A stretch of 64,000 nucleotides of DNA from Pseudorasbora parva (Eukaryota; Chordata; Actinopteri; Cypriniformes; Gobionidae): positions 10,380,361-10,444,360 of the forward strand of contig NC_090196.1 of NCBI RefSeq assembly GCF_024679245.1, given 5' to 3'. The notes beneath the pieces were generated by a model. The model was given only the letters and a program-made list of their open reading frames with translations, was not told where the DNA came from and did not search any database. The position numbers and the translations under genes were made by a program. This document shows, in pieces, positions 47,654 through 57,326 of this stretch. Positions within the stretch are counted from its first letter, which is position 1. Every line of letters starts with the position of its first letter.

Positions 47654-48654
47654 AGGAAGGTCTCTCGGCCGAGGTCGTAGAGACCATCCTGCACTCCAGA
47701 GCTCCGTCCACAAGGAAGCTGTACGCTTTGAAATGGAGACTTTTCTCAGCATGGTGCAGAGAACGCCAGTGGGACCCAGTTAACTGCCCGGTTGGTACAG
47801 TGCTGGAGTTCCTGCAGGCAAGGTTCTCGGCAGGGTTGACCCCCTCCACAATAAAGGTGTACGTGGCGGCCTTGGGTGCCTTCCACGTCCCTTTCGGTGG
47901 AGTGTCTTTGGGAAGACACCCTCTAATTACACGCTTCCTTTGTGGCACTTTAAGGTTGAGGCCGGCTATGCACTCGAGGGTCCCAGCATGGGACTTGGCC
48001 ATTGTTCTGAGGGGCTTGTCCGGACCACCGTTCGAACCTATGGAGGAGGTTTCGGACAAGTTCCTCACCCTAAAAACCATCTTTCTTTTGGCCATTTCGT
48101 CTCTCAAAAGAATAGGAGATATTCAGTCCCTGTCGGTAGGGCCCTCATGTTTAGAGTTTGCGCCGGGGATGGTGAAAGCATTTCTGCATCCCAGGCCGGG
48201 TTATGTCCCCAAGGTTCCTACGAGCCCACGGGGCCCCATCACTCTACAAGCCTTCTGTCCTCCTCCGTTTAAGACGTCAGACCAGGAAAGGTTAAATCTG
48301 CTGTGTCCTGTGAGGGCACTGGATACATACGTCCACAGAGCTGCCCTGTGGAGGAAATCTGACCAATTATTTGTCTGTTTTGGACCCCCTAAGAAGGGGG
48401 CTCCGGTATCCAAGCACAGGATGAGCAAGTGGGTGGTCGAGGCCATCTCACTTGCTTATGAAGCGGCCGGGCAGCCGTCTCCACTGGCTGTCCGGGCGCA
48501 TTCAACCAGGGGTATGGCTGCTTCAAAAGCACTCTTGTCGGGGGCTTCCCTCCACGATATTTGTAATGCGGCCGGATGGTCGTCTCCGTTAACCTTCGTC
48601 AGGTTCTATGAACTAGACCTGGCATCTACTGTTGGGGCACAGGTTCTCTCGTAA
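47500..48654 (+). CDS. E3 tyrosine recombinase (DIRS YR), 384 aa
   Basis: This is a DIRS-type tyrosine recombinase, open from at least 47125. I chose ATG 47500, the nearest Met upstream of the conserved SRAPSTRKLYALKW block; it overlaps the RT frame by 154 bases. Catalytic residues are R204 (LKRIGDI), H334 and R337 (HSTR), W360 and Y370 (RFYEL). It is intact although the RT of the same copy is destroyed. It is nearly the same as the E4 recombinase. Confidence 0.88.
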   Translation: MVFGPDISPGRLSDGDSDQEGSTLSGGREIPAPTPGDVETVGLASEGARLIEEGLSAEVVETILHSRAPSTRKLYALKWRLFSAWCRERQWDPVNCPVGTVLEFLQARFSAGLTPSTIKVYVAALGAFHVPFGGVSLGRHPLITRFLCGTLRLRPAMHSRVPAWDLAIVLRGLSGPPFEPMEEVSDKFLTLKTIFLLAISSLKRIGDIQSLSVGPSCLEFAPGMVKAFLHPRPGYVPKVPTSPRGPITLQAFCPPPFKTSDQERLNLLCPVRALDTYVHRAALWRKSDQLFVCFGPPKKGAPVSKHRMSKWVVEAISLAYEAAGQPSPLAVRAHSTRGMAASKALLSGASLHDICNAAGWSSPLTFVRFYELDLASTVGAQVLS

Positions 48655-48714
48655 CCGTGTGCGCTTCGGCTTCACACATACGAGACACTTGGTCCTATGG
48701 CGATGTGGGTATAA
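48655..48714 (+). other. E3 3' noncoding segment
   Basis: Only 60 bases separate the YR stop from the ICR, much less than in lineage 1. Nothing further is recognised. Confidence 0.6.
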
Positions 48715-48815
48715 GCGTTCTCACAGCGTTTCGACGCAGCTCGAGTTCCCCGAAAGGGAACGACTCAGGTTACGTATGTAACCCTAGTTCCCTGAGGGAA
48801 CGAGACGCTGCGTCG
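48715..48815 (+). other. E3 internal complementary region (ICR)
   Basis: 48715-48761 is the reverse complement of the left end 44121-44167 (47 bases). 48761-48815 complements the right end 49010-49064 with a couple of mismatches, including CGACTCAGG against the expected CGTCTCAGG. Confidence 0.92.
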
Positions 48816-48862
48816 CTCTGCCATACTCCCGGCGTGTCCGTGATCACTTACTTCAGGCTTTA

Positions 48863-49018
48863 TCAGAAGTTAGTTCCTGTTTGTTTTCACAGACGCTTTA
48901 TAGCTTCCGGTCGATGACGTCATCACGCCGACGATCGATCTTTTTTCCGATGGAATGGTTCTACAGGCGCTTCACGACACATTAACGCAGAGGCGTTCTC
49001 ACAGCGTTTCGAAGCAGC
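48863..49018 (-). repeat. E3 right inverted terminal repeat with convergent CRE/TATA
   Basis: Inverted copy of 44142-44297, with CRE at 48915-48922 and a minus-strand TATAAA at about 48897-48902. Confidence 0.88.
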
Positions 49019-49066
49019 GTCTCGTTCCCTCAGGGAACTAGGGTTACATACGTAACCTGAGACGTT

Positions 49067-49187
49067 TTTTTGCATGCAATTCAATGCAGAATAACTAATC
49101 TTATTGCACGAGTTTTTCCTTTTCAATTCAATGCAATGCAAAAACACCTACTCTCAGTGCACAGCGACTTAAATGCAATGCATTAGA
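49067..49187 (+). repeat. Satellite C spacer between E3 and E4
   Basis: Only 121 bp of satellite C separate the two elements. It continues the unit interrupted by E3 and runs into the ATGCATTAGAAAC site where E4 is inserted. Confidence 0.9.
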
Positions 49188-49234
49188 AACGTCTCGGTTA
49201 CGTATGTAACCCTAGTTCCCTGAGGGAACGAGAC

Positions 49235-49390
49235 GCTGCGTCGAAACGCTGTGAGAACGCCTCTGTTTAAATGCGTCGTGAAGCGCCTGTAGAACCATTC
49301 CATCGGAAAAAAGATCGATCGTCGGCGTGATGACGTCATCGACCGGAAGCTATAAAACGTCCGTGAAAACAAACAGGAACTAACTTCTGA
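49235..49390 (+). repeat. E4 right-end inverted terminal repeat (left on the plus strand)
   Basis: Inverted match to 54365-54520. It carries CRE TGACGTCA at 49331-49338 and TATAAAA at 49351-49357, reading rightward and antisense to the E4 genes. Confidence 0.88.
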
Positions 49391-49437
49391 TAAAGCCTGA
49401 AGTAAGTGATCACGGACACGCCGGGAGTATGGCAAAG

Positions 49438-49537
49438 CGACGCAGCGTCTCGTTCCCTCAGGGAACTAGGGTTACATACGTAACCGAGACGTTCCCTTTC
49501 GGGGAACTCGAGCTGCGTCGAAACGCTGTGAGAACGC
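49438..49537 (-). other. E4 internal complementary region (ICR)
   Basis: 49438-49493 is the reverse complement of the right end 49188-49243. 49491-49537 is the reverse complement of the left end 54495-54541. The two parts meet at GTT. I see no mismatch. Confidence 0.94.
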
Positions 49538-49597
49538 TTATACCCACATCGCCATAGGACCAAGTGTCTCGTATGTGTGAAGCCGAAGCGCACACGG

Positions 49598-50752
49598 TTA
49601 CGAGAGTACCTGTGCCCCTACAGTAGATGCCAGGTCTAGTTCGTAGAACCTGACAAAGGTAGAAGGAGACGACCAACCGGCCGCGTTACAGATATCATGG
49701 AGGGAAGCCCCCGACAAAAGTGCTTTAGAAGCAGCCATACCCCTGGTCGAGTGCGCCCGGACAGCCAGTGGAGATGGCTGCCCGGTAGCTTCATAAGCAA
49801 GTGAGATGGCCTCGACCACCCACTTGCTCATCCTCTGCTTGGATACTGGGGCCCCCTTCTTAGGGGGTCCAAAGCAAACAAACAATTGTTCAGTTTTTCT
49901 CCACAGGGCAGCTCTGTGGACGTAAGTATCCAGTGCCCTCACAGGACACAGCAGATTTAATCTTTCCTGGTCTGACGTCATAAATGGAGGAGGACAGAAG
50001 GCTTGTAGAGTGATGGGGCCCCGTGGGCTCGTAGGAACCTTGGGGACATAACCCGGCCTGGGATGCAGAAATGCTTTCACCATCCCTGGCGCAAACTCTA
50101 GACATGAGGGCTCTACCGACAGAGACTGAATATCTCCTATCCTTTTAAGAGATGATATGGCCAAAAGGAAGATGGTTTTTAGAGTGAGGAACTTATCCGA
50201 AACCTCCTCCAGAGGTTCGAACGGAGGTCCGGACAAGCCCCTCAAAACAATGGCCAAGTCCCATGCCGGGACCCTCGAGTGCATAACTGGCCTCAACCTT
50301 AATGTGCCACGAAGGAAGCGTGTAATTAGAGGGTGTCTTCCCAAAGACACTCCACTGCAAGGGACGTGGACAGCACCCAAGGCCGCCACGTACACCTTAA
50401 GTGTGGAGGGGGTCAACCCTGCAGAGAACCTCTCCTGCAGGAACTCCAGCACTGTACCAACCGGGCAGTTAACTGGATCCCACTGGCGTTCTCTGCACCA
50501 TGCTGAGAAAAGTCTCCATTTCAAAGCGTACAGCTTCCTTGTGGACGGAGCTCTGGAGTGTAGGATGGTCTCTACGACCTCGGCCGAGAGACCCTCCTCT
50601 ATGAGCCTAGCCCCCTCAGAGGCCAGGCCCACAGTTTCCACATCTCTGGGCGTGGGTGCAGGAATCTCCCGCCCGCCTGAGAGAGTAGATCCCTCCTGGT
50701 CGGAATCTCCATCGGAGAGCCTTCCAGGAGAGATATCAGGTCCGCAAACCAT
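49598..50752 (-). CDS. E4 tyrosine recombinase (DIRS YR), 384 aa
   Basis: This is a DIRS-type tyrosine recombinase, read on the minus strand. ATG at 50752 is the nearest Met upstream of the conserved block and overlaps the RT end by 154 bases. Catalytic residues are R204, H334, R337, W360 and Y370, as in E3. It ends 60 bases before the ICR. It is intact, and with the open RT of the same copy it makes E4 deficient only in gag. Confidence 0.9.
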   Translation of the reverse strand: MVCGPDISPGRLSDGDSDQEGSTLSGGREIPAPTPRDVETVGLASEGARLIEEGLSAEVVETILHSRAPSTRKLYALKWRLFSAWCRERQWDPVNCPVGTVLEFLQERFSAGLTPSTLKVYVAALGAVHVPCSGVSLGRHPLITRFLRGTLRLRPVMHSRVPAWDLAIVLRGLSGPPFEPLEEVSDKFLTLKTIFLLAISSLKRIGDIQSLSVEPSCLEFAPGMVKAFLHPRPGYVPKVPTSPRGPITLQAFCPPPFMTSDQERLNLLCPVRALDTYVHRAALWRKTEQLFVCFGPPKKGAPVSKQRMSKWVVEAISLAYEATGQPSPLAVRAHSTRGMAASKALLSGASLHDICNAAGWSSPSTFVRFYELDLASTVGAQVLS

Positions 50753-52731
50753 ACTCGGGTCGGCCAGTTCGGAGCCACTAGAAGTACCTGGGCCCCGTCC
50801 CGGCGTACCCTCTCCAGAACTCCTGGAAGCAGGACAATCGGGGGGAAGGCGTACAGAGGCAGCCTCGGCCACTCCTGTACCATGGCATCCAGCCCCAGCG
50901 GGGCCGGATGGGTCAGAGAAAACCACTGCGGGCAGTGAGAATTCTCCGCCGAAGCGAACAGGTCTATCTCTGCCTTCCCATAAACCTTCCAAAGGAGCTC
51001 CACCACCTCTGGATGGAGTCTCCATTCCCCGGGCCTCGGCCCCTGTCTCGACAGGCTGTCTGCTTCCTGATTCAGGGCCCCCGGGATATATACTGCCCTG
51101 ACTGACAGCAACTTCCCTTGGGCCCACAGGAGGATCCGATGTGCCAATTTGTCCAACGGACGAGACTTCAGACCCCCCTGGTGGTTTATGTAGGCCACCA
51201 CGGACGTGTTGTCTGTTCTGACTAGTACATGGTGGCCCCTGAGGTCGGGCAGGAACTGTTTCAATGCAAGAAACACTGCGAGCATCTCTAGCCGATTTAT
51301 GTGCCAGTGCCGCTGATGCTCCTGCCATAGACCCTGGGACGAGCGACCACTCATGGTCGCCCCCCAGCCCGTGAGAGAGGCGTCTGTTGTTAGCGTTACG
51401 CGACGAACAAGAGCCCCCAACACGGGACCCTGAGATAAAAACCCCGGGTTTTTCCACATGACCAGAGCACGTAGGCATCGCCGCGTGACTTTGATCGTGC
51501 GGAGCGGATTTCCCCTCGGGGAGAACCCTTTTGTCTTGAGCCACCACTGCAGTGGCCTCATGTACAGTAGGCCAAAAGGTATCACGTTGGACGCTGCTGC
51601 CATGAGACCTAACAGTTTCTGGAACTGTTTCACAGTGACGGCTCGGCCTAGCTTCTGTTCTTTGGCGGCTGCCAGGATCGATGCTATGCGTGTTGGCGAT
51701 AATTGCGCCCGCATAAATACCGAGTCCCAGTTCACACCCAGAAAAGTGGTTCTCTGAGCCGGAGAAAGCACACTCTTCTTGGCGTTCAGCCTCAACCCCA
51801 GCTTCGACATATGGGCGAGAACAGCATCTCGATGCTGAACCGCCATCTGCTCTGTATTCGCTAGAATCAGCCAGTCGTCGATATAGTTCAATATGCGGAT
51901 GCCCTGTAGACGCAGCGGCGCCAGAGCTGCATCCACACACTTGGTGAACGTGCGGGGTGACAGTGCTAGACCGAAGGGAAGTACACGATATTGGTATGCC
52001 TCTCCCCCGAAGGCAAACCTCAGGAACTTCCTGTGATGTGGAAGGATGGAGACATGAAAATACGCATCTTTGAGGTCTATGGTGACAAACCAATCCTCCG
52101 ATTTGACCTGCGCTACAATCTGTCTGAGTGTAAGCATCTTGAATTTGAGCTTGGCCACCGAGCGATTCAATAGCCGCAGATCTAATATCGGGCGTAAGCC
52201 CCCATCCTTCTTCGGCACGATGAAGTAACGGCTGTAAAAGCCAGACTCCCTGCTGGGAGGGGGAACCCTCTCTATAGCCCCTTTTTGCAGGAGTGTCTCT
52301 ACTTCCTGTGCCATTACCAGAGCCTGCTCCGGGCCCACCTCTGTAGGCAGGACACCGCAGAAAGGAGGTGGCCGACTTCCGAATTGAATGGCGTACCCCC
52401 TTTCTATTATCTGCAGGACCCAACGAGATATATTTGGTAGACGTTTCCACTCGTCTAGAAAATCTACTAAGGGAACCAGCCTCTCGAGGCTGGCCTCTGG
52501 TGTATTTTGAGCAACAAGCACAGTGCCCTGAAGCGGCGGACCGGCAGGGAACAACTGACTTGACTGCTCGGGGACCCCCCGAAGGGGGTGCGGACCACCC
52601 TCGGGTGGCCCGCGGAGACCGACTGCGCCCCGGCATTGCGGCAGGGTTGGCAGCGCGGCCCCCCGAGGGTGCCGTAGGGAAACGGGTACCGTAGGCAGGG
52701 GTAAGCACCGTTTCCCTACGGGGGGAACCAC
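50599..52731 (-). CDS. pol: E4 RT-RNase H polyprotein, intact, 710 codons
   Basis: This is an uninterrupted DIRS reverse transcriptase. The frame opens with GTG at 52731, inside the gag/RT stem-loop and 26 bases after the gag stop; the first ATG is codon 140 (52314). Translation may therefore depend on reinitiation, a non-AUG start or frameshifting. Numbered from the GTG, RT shows VPKKDGGLRPILDLR (172-186), D219 in TIDLKDAYFHV and Y283-I-D-D286. RNase H acidic residues lie in TTDAS, RLEMLA, RTDNTS and EADSLSR. The C-terminal domain has IDLFAS, FPP and NWPTRVWF. All catalytic positions I can check are present. Confidence 0.9.
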   Translation of the reverse strand: MVPPVGKRCLPLPTVPVSLRHPRGAALPTLPQCRGAVGLRGPPEGGPHPLRGVPEQSSQLFPAGPPLQGTVLVAQNTPEASLERLVPLVDFLDEWKRLPNISRWVLQIIERGYAIQFGSRPPPFCGVLPTEVGPEQALVMAQEVETLLQKGAIERVPPPSRESGFYSRYFIVPKKDGGLRPILDLRLLNRSVAKLKFKMLTLRQIVAQVKSEDWFVTIDLKDAYFHVSILPHHRKFLRFAFGGEAYQYRVLPFGLALSPRTFTKCVDAALAPLRLQGIRILNYIDDWLILANTEQMAVQHRDAVLAHMSKLGLRLNAKKSVLSPAQRTTFLGVNWDSVFMRAQLSPTRIASILAAAKEQKLGRAVTVKQFQKLLGLMAAASNVIPFGLLYMRPLQWWLKTKGFSPRGNPLRTIKVTRRCLRALVMWKNPGFLSQGPVLGALVRRVTLTTDASLTGWGATMSGRSSQGLWQEHQRHWHINRLEMLAVFLALKQFLPDLRGHHVLVRTDNTSVVAYINHQGGLKSRPLDKLAHRILLWAQGKLLSVRAVYIPGALNQEADSLSRQGPRPGEWRLHPEVVELLWKVYGKAEIDLFASAENSHCPQWFSLTHPAPLGLDAMVQEWPRLPLYAFPPIVLLPGVLERVRRDGAQVLLVAPNWPTRVWFADLISLLEGSPMEIPTRRDLLSQAGGRFLHPRPEMWKLWAWPLRGLGS

Positions 52732-52735
52732 CCTC
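52665..52735 (-). other. E4 gag/RT junction stem-loop
   Basis: Same structure as in E3. CCGTTTCCCTACGG (52708-52721) pairs with 52672-52685, extended by CACCCTC (52729-52735) against GAGGGTG (52665-52671) across a 7-base bulge. The loop is 22 bases. It differs from E3 in loop bases but not in the stem. Confidence 0.75.
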
Positions 52736-52756
52736 AGCGTCCTGACGCTTCTGGCG

Positions 52757-54222
52757 TCAGGAACGCTTCGACGAGGCCTTCTTGGCGATCAGGACTGTCC
52801 GCAGATCAGCCCTGCCCCTCGAAGGCCTCGTCTGAGAGCGCCGCCCCTCGTCCCCACGCTGAGGGGGAGCTCGGGCAGCGACGCTCTGTTTCTGCTGAGC
52901 CCTGTAGGAGGAGCTCGTACTCGGCTTGGGCTGCTTGGTGGTATCAGCAGCAGCCCCAGGGACCTGGACCCGGAGAGGGAGGAACTGCTTGAGCGCCGCA
53001 GCTTGCTTTTTCGACTCCTGGAACCTCTCGGTGACAGTGTGAACTGCGTCACCGAAGAGGCCTCCAGGAGAAAGCGGCGCATCGAGCAGAAAGGCTTTCT
53101 CCCTCTCCTTGATGTCTGTGGGGTTTAACCATAAATGCCTCTCCGTAGCCACCAATGCTGCCATGGAGCGGCCAACACATCTGGCCGTCTCCTTGGTGGC
53201 CCGGAGAGCTAGATCGGCTGATGATCTTAATTCAGCGATAATATCACCCCCCACAGCATCACTACCGTCCAAATCCCTCAGCAGGTCAGCCTGGTATGCC
53301 TGCACGATAGCCATCGTGTGCAGGCATGCAGCCGCTTGACCCGCCGCAGAGTACGCTTTACCCACCATCGCCGACGTTGTTTTTAGAGGTCTGGTGGGTA
53401 AAGTCGGGGCCTTCAGGGACGATGCCGAGGAAGGCGAGAGATGGCTCGCAAGCGTCTCTTCAACCTTTGGCATCGCCCCATAACCATACTGTCTCAGCCC
53501 GCAAATGTTGCTGTAGACCGAAGTCTGCGGGCTGAAGACACGATATGAAGCCGGTCTCTTCCACGATCTTGCCACCTCGGTGTGCAAATCGTGGAAGAAC
53601 GGCAGGCCCCGTCGCTGAGGTTCTGAAGCGCGAGACGGCAGGAAGCGTTCGTCTAGCTTACTATGACGTTTTCTTCCTGCCTCAGATCTTTCAGTGGGCC
53701 AGTCGATGTTTAATCTGGCCACTGCTCGCGTCAAAACCTCAACTAGCTCCTCACTAGCGAATCTTCAGTATCGATACTTTCAACGTCCACCTCCTCAGAG
53801 CTGGACAGATGAAGTACCGGCGGCTCTCTCGGGGGGGAAGAAACCGCCATGCGTGCTTCCATGCCCCGAGAAGAACCGCTGGATGGAGCAGGTGAGGGCA
53901 GAGATAAGGCAGCGCCCGTCTCTAACCCCTCTGCAACATCCAATTGTGATCCCCACGACTGCAGCCTCCGCTCCGCCTCGGCGGCAGCGGGACCAGAGCC
54001 GCGGGGAACACGAGCCGAGGCACCCTCCTCGAAGAGTGCCCGGCGGGAGCGCAGCGTTCTCAGTGGCATACGCTCACAGTGCTCGCAAGCAGCCCCCTCG
54101 AGGGCTGCCTGGGCATGCTGCGCTCCCAAGCATGCAACACAGAGAAGATGTGTGTCCCCGCCCGTGATGTAGCGTGGGCAGGGAGGAACACACTTTCTGA
54201 AATTGCTGCTTTCACTCGCCAT
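52757..54222 (-). pseudogene. gag: E4 gag with 16-bp frameshifting deletion
   Basis: ATG is at 54222. The zinc module is C11-x3-C15-x9-H25-x2-C28-x2-C31-x4-H36-x9-C46-x2-C49. E4 lacks 16 bases that E3 has after GAAGACTCG (near 53758), which shifts frame and ends the first part at 53743. The rest of Gag is open from about 53734 to 52757 and carries the same core blocks as E3. E3 keeps one frame through this site, so the E4 state is the derived one. Confidence 0.88.
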
Positions 54223-54364
54223 TCTATCTATTTTATTTTCTCTTTTTTCTGTTAATATATGGAATATTTAACAAAAAGGGTGGAAAATCTCTGCTTTCTT
54301 GTATAATAGACAGACAAAAACACCAAATAGACAGACAGGTTCACACAGATCGCTTGCTGAAGGC

Positions 54365-54520
54365 TCAGAAGCTAGTTCCTGTTTGTTTTCACGGACGTTT
54401 TATAGCTTCCGGTCGATGACGTCATCACGCCGACGATCGATCTTTTTTCCGATGGAATGGTTCTACAGGCGCTTCACGACGCATTTAAACAGAGGCGTTC
54501 TCACAGCGTTTCGACGCAGC
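54365..54520 (-). repeat. E4 left-end inverted terminal repeat (right on the plus strand)
   Basis: Inverted match to 49235-49390. It lies just upstream of gag on the element strand. Confidence 0.88.
54398..54424 (-). promoter_or_regulatory. E4 promoter: CRE plus TATA
   Basis: On the minus strand TGACGTCA (54417-54424) lies 12 bases upstream of TATAAAA (54398-54404), directed at E4 gag. Confidence 0.75.
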
Positions 54521-54541
54521 TCGAGTTCCCCGAAAGGGAAC

Positions 54542-55170
54542 CACTAATTTCTTGAATGAACAAAATGTTTTGTATGCAATGCATGCAAAAGTCTTCTATG
54601 CACGATTTTTTTAGTATGCAGTGCAATGCAATGCAAAAGCACTCTTCTCTTTATTGCACTGCGAATTCTAATATGGAACACAAAAGGTCTATTAACTTCA
54701 TTGCACGAGATCTATGCAATGCAATGACACTGGCTCTTCGGTGCAATGCGAGTTTTTATGCAATGCAATACAAAAGCAATAATCTCCACATTGCACAAGT
54801 TTTTTTGCATGCAATGCCGAATAACTAATCTTATTGCCTTATTGCACAAGGTTTTTCGTATTCAATGCAATGCAAAAACACCTACTCTCAGTGCACAGCG
54901 ACTTAAATACAATGCATTAGAAACCACTAATTTCTTGAATGCACAAAAGGTTTTTGTATGCAATGCATGCAAAAGTCTTCTATGCACAAGTTTTTTTGTA
55001 TGCAATTGCACAGCGAAATATTATAAGCAAAGTGCTAATTCTTAAATCCACAATGCTTTGTATGCTATGCAAAGGTACTCTCGTCGATGCACCGCGAGTT
55101 TTTATATGCAATGCAGTCCAAAAGCGCTAATCTCTTCAATCTACAACGAGTTCTTATATGCATTTCCCCT
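54542..55170 (+). repeat. Satellite C array, right edge
   Basis: It continues the unit cut by E4, then decays after about 55005, where the TGCAATGCA motifs thin out. No gene is seen. Confidence 0.87.
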
Positions 55171-55370
55171 TCGAAAGAAATCCATATTTGACCTAGAGGA
55201 TATATTTCTGACCAAATACGAATCCACAGAAGGTTTTTTTTGTTTGTTTTTACAATATATTGTCTAGAAACCATCTGATATTAAATGGCCAGAAAAATGT
55301 TTAGTAGTTAAATATGGAACCTTTCTGTGGCCGAATTTGTATGTATGTTTAGAAAGTTAAAGCTCAGACT
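55171..55370. other. AT-rich segment, nothing recognised
   Basis: A transition of about 200 bp between satellites C and B. No repeat unit, gene or structure could be supported. Confidence 0.5.
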
Positions 55371-57135
55371 CACAGACTTCTTCAATGTTTCATCGCAGTT
55401 CAAGAATGAAATTTTGAACATTACTAGCCAAAGACTCTTTACATTTTTATACAGAATTTATATACATGTATATGTAACTTATGACTTTCTGATGTTTTAT
55501 CAAAAGTCCAAATGTGACTTTTTGAAGAAAAATTCTAACCCTGGATTCTATGAACTTGAACCTTCTCTTCATACTAATAGATTCCTTCTTATTGTTTCAT
55601 AAGTGTATCAAGGATAAGTCTTTGAACTTGAACTTTAGAACTTTCTAATAGATTCTGTAGTCCAAGGATGACCTTTTGAACTTATTTATTGCAAAGAGTC
55701 TATGAACTTGAACTTTCTATACATAGTAATAGATTCATCAGTAGTTCAAGTGTGAATTTTTTAAAATACATTTTTGGCCAAGCAGTCTGTCAACTTAAAA
55801 TGTGCAAACTTATAGTGTTTCTTCAGAAGTTCAAACATGACTTTTTGAACTATTTTTTCTGACCCTGGAATCTATGAACTCGAACTTTCTATGCATACCA
55901 ATAGACTCCTAATATTTCATCAGTAGTTCAAGGATGAACTTTTGAACTTATTTTTTGCCAAAGGGTCTATGAACTGTAACTTTCTATACATAGATTCAAC
56001 TTTCTATACATATGACTTCATGGTGATTCTTCAGAAGTTTAAACATGACTTTTTGAACTATTTTTTTCTGACACTGGAATATATGAACGTGCACTTTCTA
56101 TGCATACCAATAGACACCAAATGTTTCATCAGTAGTTCAAGCATGACTTTTTGTGAAAAATAAAAAAAATCTTACCCTAGATTCTATGATCTTGAACTTT
56201 CTATACATAGTAACAGTCATCAGTATTTCAAGGGTGAAATTTTGAACTTTTTTTTTACCAGAGTCTTTGAACTTGAGCTTTCTATGCATAACAATAGACT
56301 CGTAATATGATTAAGGAATTATTTAAAAAAATATTCTGACCCTTGATTCGAAAAACTTGAACTTTCTATTCATACGAATAGATTCCTTCTGTTGTTTCAT
56401 AAGTAGTTCAAGGATGAACAGTTGAACTTATTTTTGCTAAGAGTATTTGAATTTGAACTTTCTAATCCTTCTGTAGTTTCAGCAGCAGTTGAAGGATGAG
56501 TTTAAAAAAAAAAAAACATTCTGACCCTGGATCCTATGAACTTGAACTTTCTATACATAGTAACAGTCATTCTAATCCTTCTGTAGTTTCATCAGCAGTT
56601 GAAGGATGAGTTTAAAAAAAAAAACATTCTGACCCTGGATCCTATGAACTTGAACTTTCTATACATAGTAACAGTCATCAGTATTTCAAGGGTGAAATTT
56701 TGAACTTATTTTTTTTACCAGAGTCTTTGAACTTGAACTTTCTATATATACTAATAGATTCCATTGTTCAAGGATGAACTTTTAAACTTATTTTTGAACT
56801 TGAACTTTCTATATACGAATAGAATCCTTCTGTAGTTGAATGATTATTTTCTTACTATTAGTAGTTGAAGGAGTAATAGATTCATCAGTAGTTCAAGTGT
56901 GAATTTTTGAATACATGTTTTAGCCAAAGAGTGTTTGAACTTTACATGTATAAAATCACTTATGGCTTTATGGTGTTTCTTCAGAAGTTCAAACATGACT
57001 TTTTGACAAAAAAAATCTGACCCTGGATCCTATGAATTTGAACTTTCTATGCATAAACAATAGACTCCTTATATTTTATCAGTAGTTCAAGGATGACCTT
57101 TGAACTTATTTTTTCCAAACAGTCTATGAACTTGA
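55371..57135 (+). repeat. Satellite B block, right segment
   Basis: About 1.76 kb of the GAACTTGAACTTTCTAT family, same orientation as the segments around E1. Two unit types alternate: CATCAGTAGTTCAAGGATGA with GAACTTATTTTTTGCCAAAG, and CTTCAGAAGTTCAAACATGA with TCTGACCCTGGATCC. No gene is seen. Confidence 0.87.
56461..56678 (+). repeat. Local tandem duplication in satellite B
   Basis: 56461-56570 and 56571-56678 are nearly identical (110 and 108 bp). They differ mainly in an A-run length and one AGCAGC/ATCAGC change, so the duplication is recent. Confidence 0.9.
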
Positions 57136-57159
57136 GTTCCCTTTCAGTCGGTCACGTTC

Positions 57160-57326
57160 GACGTACGTCAGAACTGAACCGACGAATGGGATCTTACTTT
57201 AGAGACCAATCCTACTTCGAGCATCTAACAACGAGCCAATGAAATTTGGCATGCGATCACGCATTCCACGCTCCGCCCCGCAGCGCGGGTATAAATAGGA
57301 AGTGGAATGGTAGATCAGCGCTTTCT
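57160..57326 (+). repeat. E5 left inverted terminal repeat
   Basis: 167 bp matched by 63440-63606 in inverted orientation, with a mismatch at 63587 and one at the inner edge. It is identical in sequence to the E1 left ITR by eye. Confidence 0.92.
57206..57297 (+). promoter_or_regulatory. E5 promoter inside left ITR
   Basis: CCAAT at 57206-57210 and 57236-57240, CTCCGCCCCG at 57271-57280 and TATAAATA at 57290-57297. Transcription is expected to start near the inner ITR edge. Confidence 0.72.

Larger units (their letters stand above)
44121..49066 (+). mobile_element. DIRS-type YR retrotransposon E3 (lineage 3, RT core deleted)
   Basis: This 4.9-kb element in satellite C has 156-bp ITRs (44142-44297 and 48863-49018) and an ICR at 48715-48815. 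GTT occurs at both junctions. Deleting the element joins CATTGCACAAGTT to TTTTTGCATGC, the satellite consensus. Gag has one stop, RT has lost its polymerase core, and YR is open. It is closely related to E4, which lies 121 bp away in the opposite orientation. Confidence 0.93.
49188..54541 (-). mobile_element. DIRS-type YR retrotransposon E4 (lineage 3, minus strand)
   Basis: This 5.35-kb element is in inverted orientation. ITRs are 49235-49390 and 54365-54520 (156 bp each) and the ICR is 49438-49537. AAC (GTT on the element strand) occurs at both junctions. Excision leaves ATGCATTAGAAACCACTAAT, identical to satellite C units elsewhere, for example at 43851. RT and YR are open; gag carries a 16-bp deletion. 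Confidence 0.94.

Noticed and set aside
50157..51101. 314-codon plus-strand ORF opposite the E4 recombinase and RT end
   Set aside because: It is antisense to well-supported YR and RT coding sequence; E3 has a similar antisense frame. Best explained as a GC-rich shadow.
33740..55170. Satellite C as a set of regulatory octamer sites (ATGCAAAT and similar)
   Set aside because: The matches follow from the TGCAATGCA repeat and are not better conserved than neighbouring bases.
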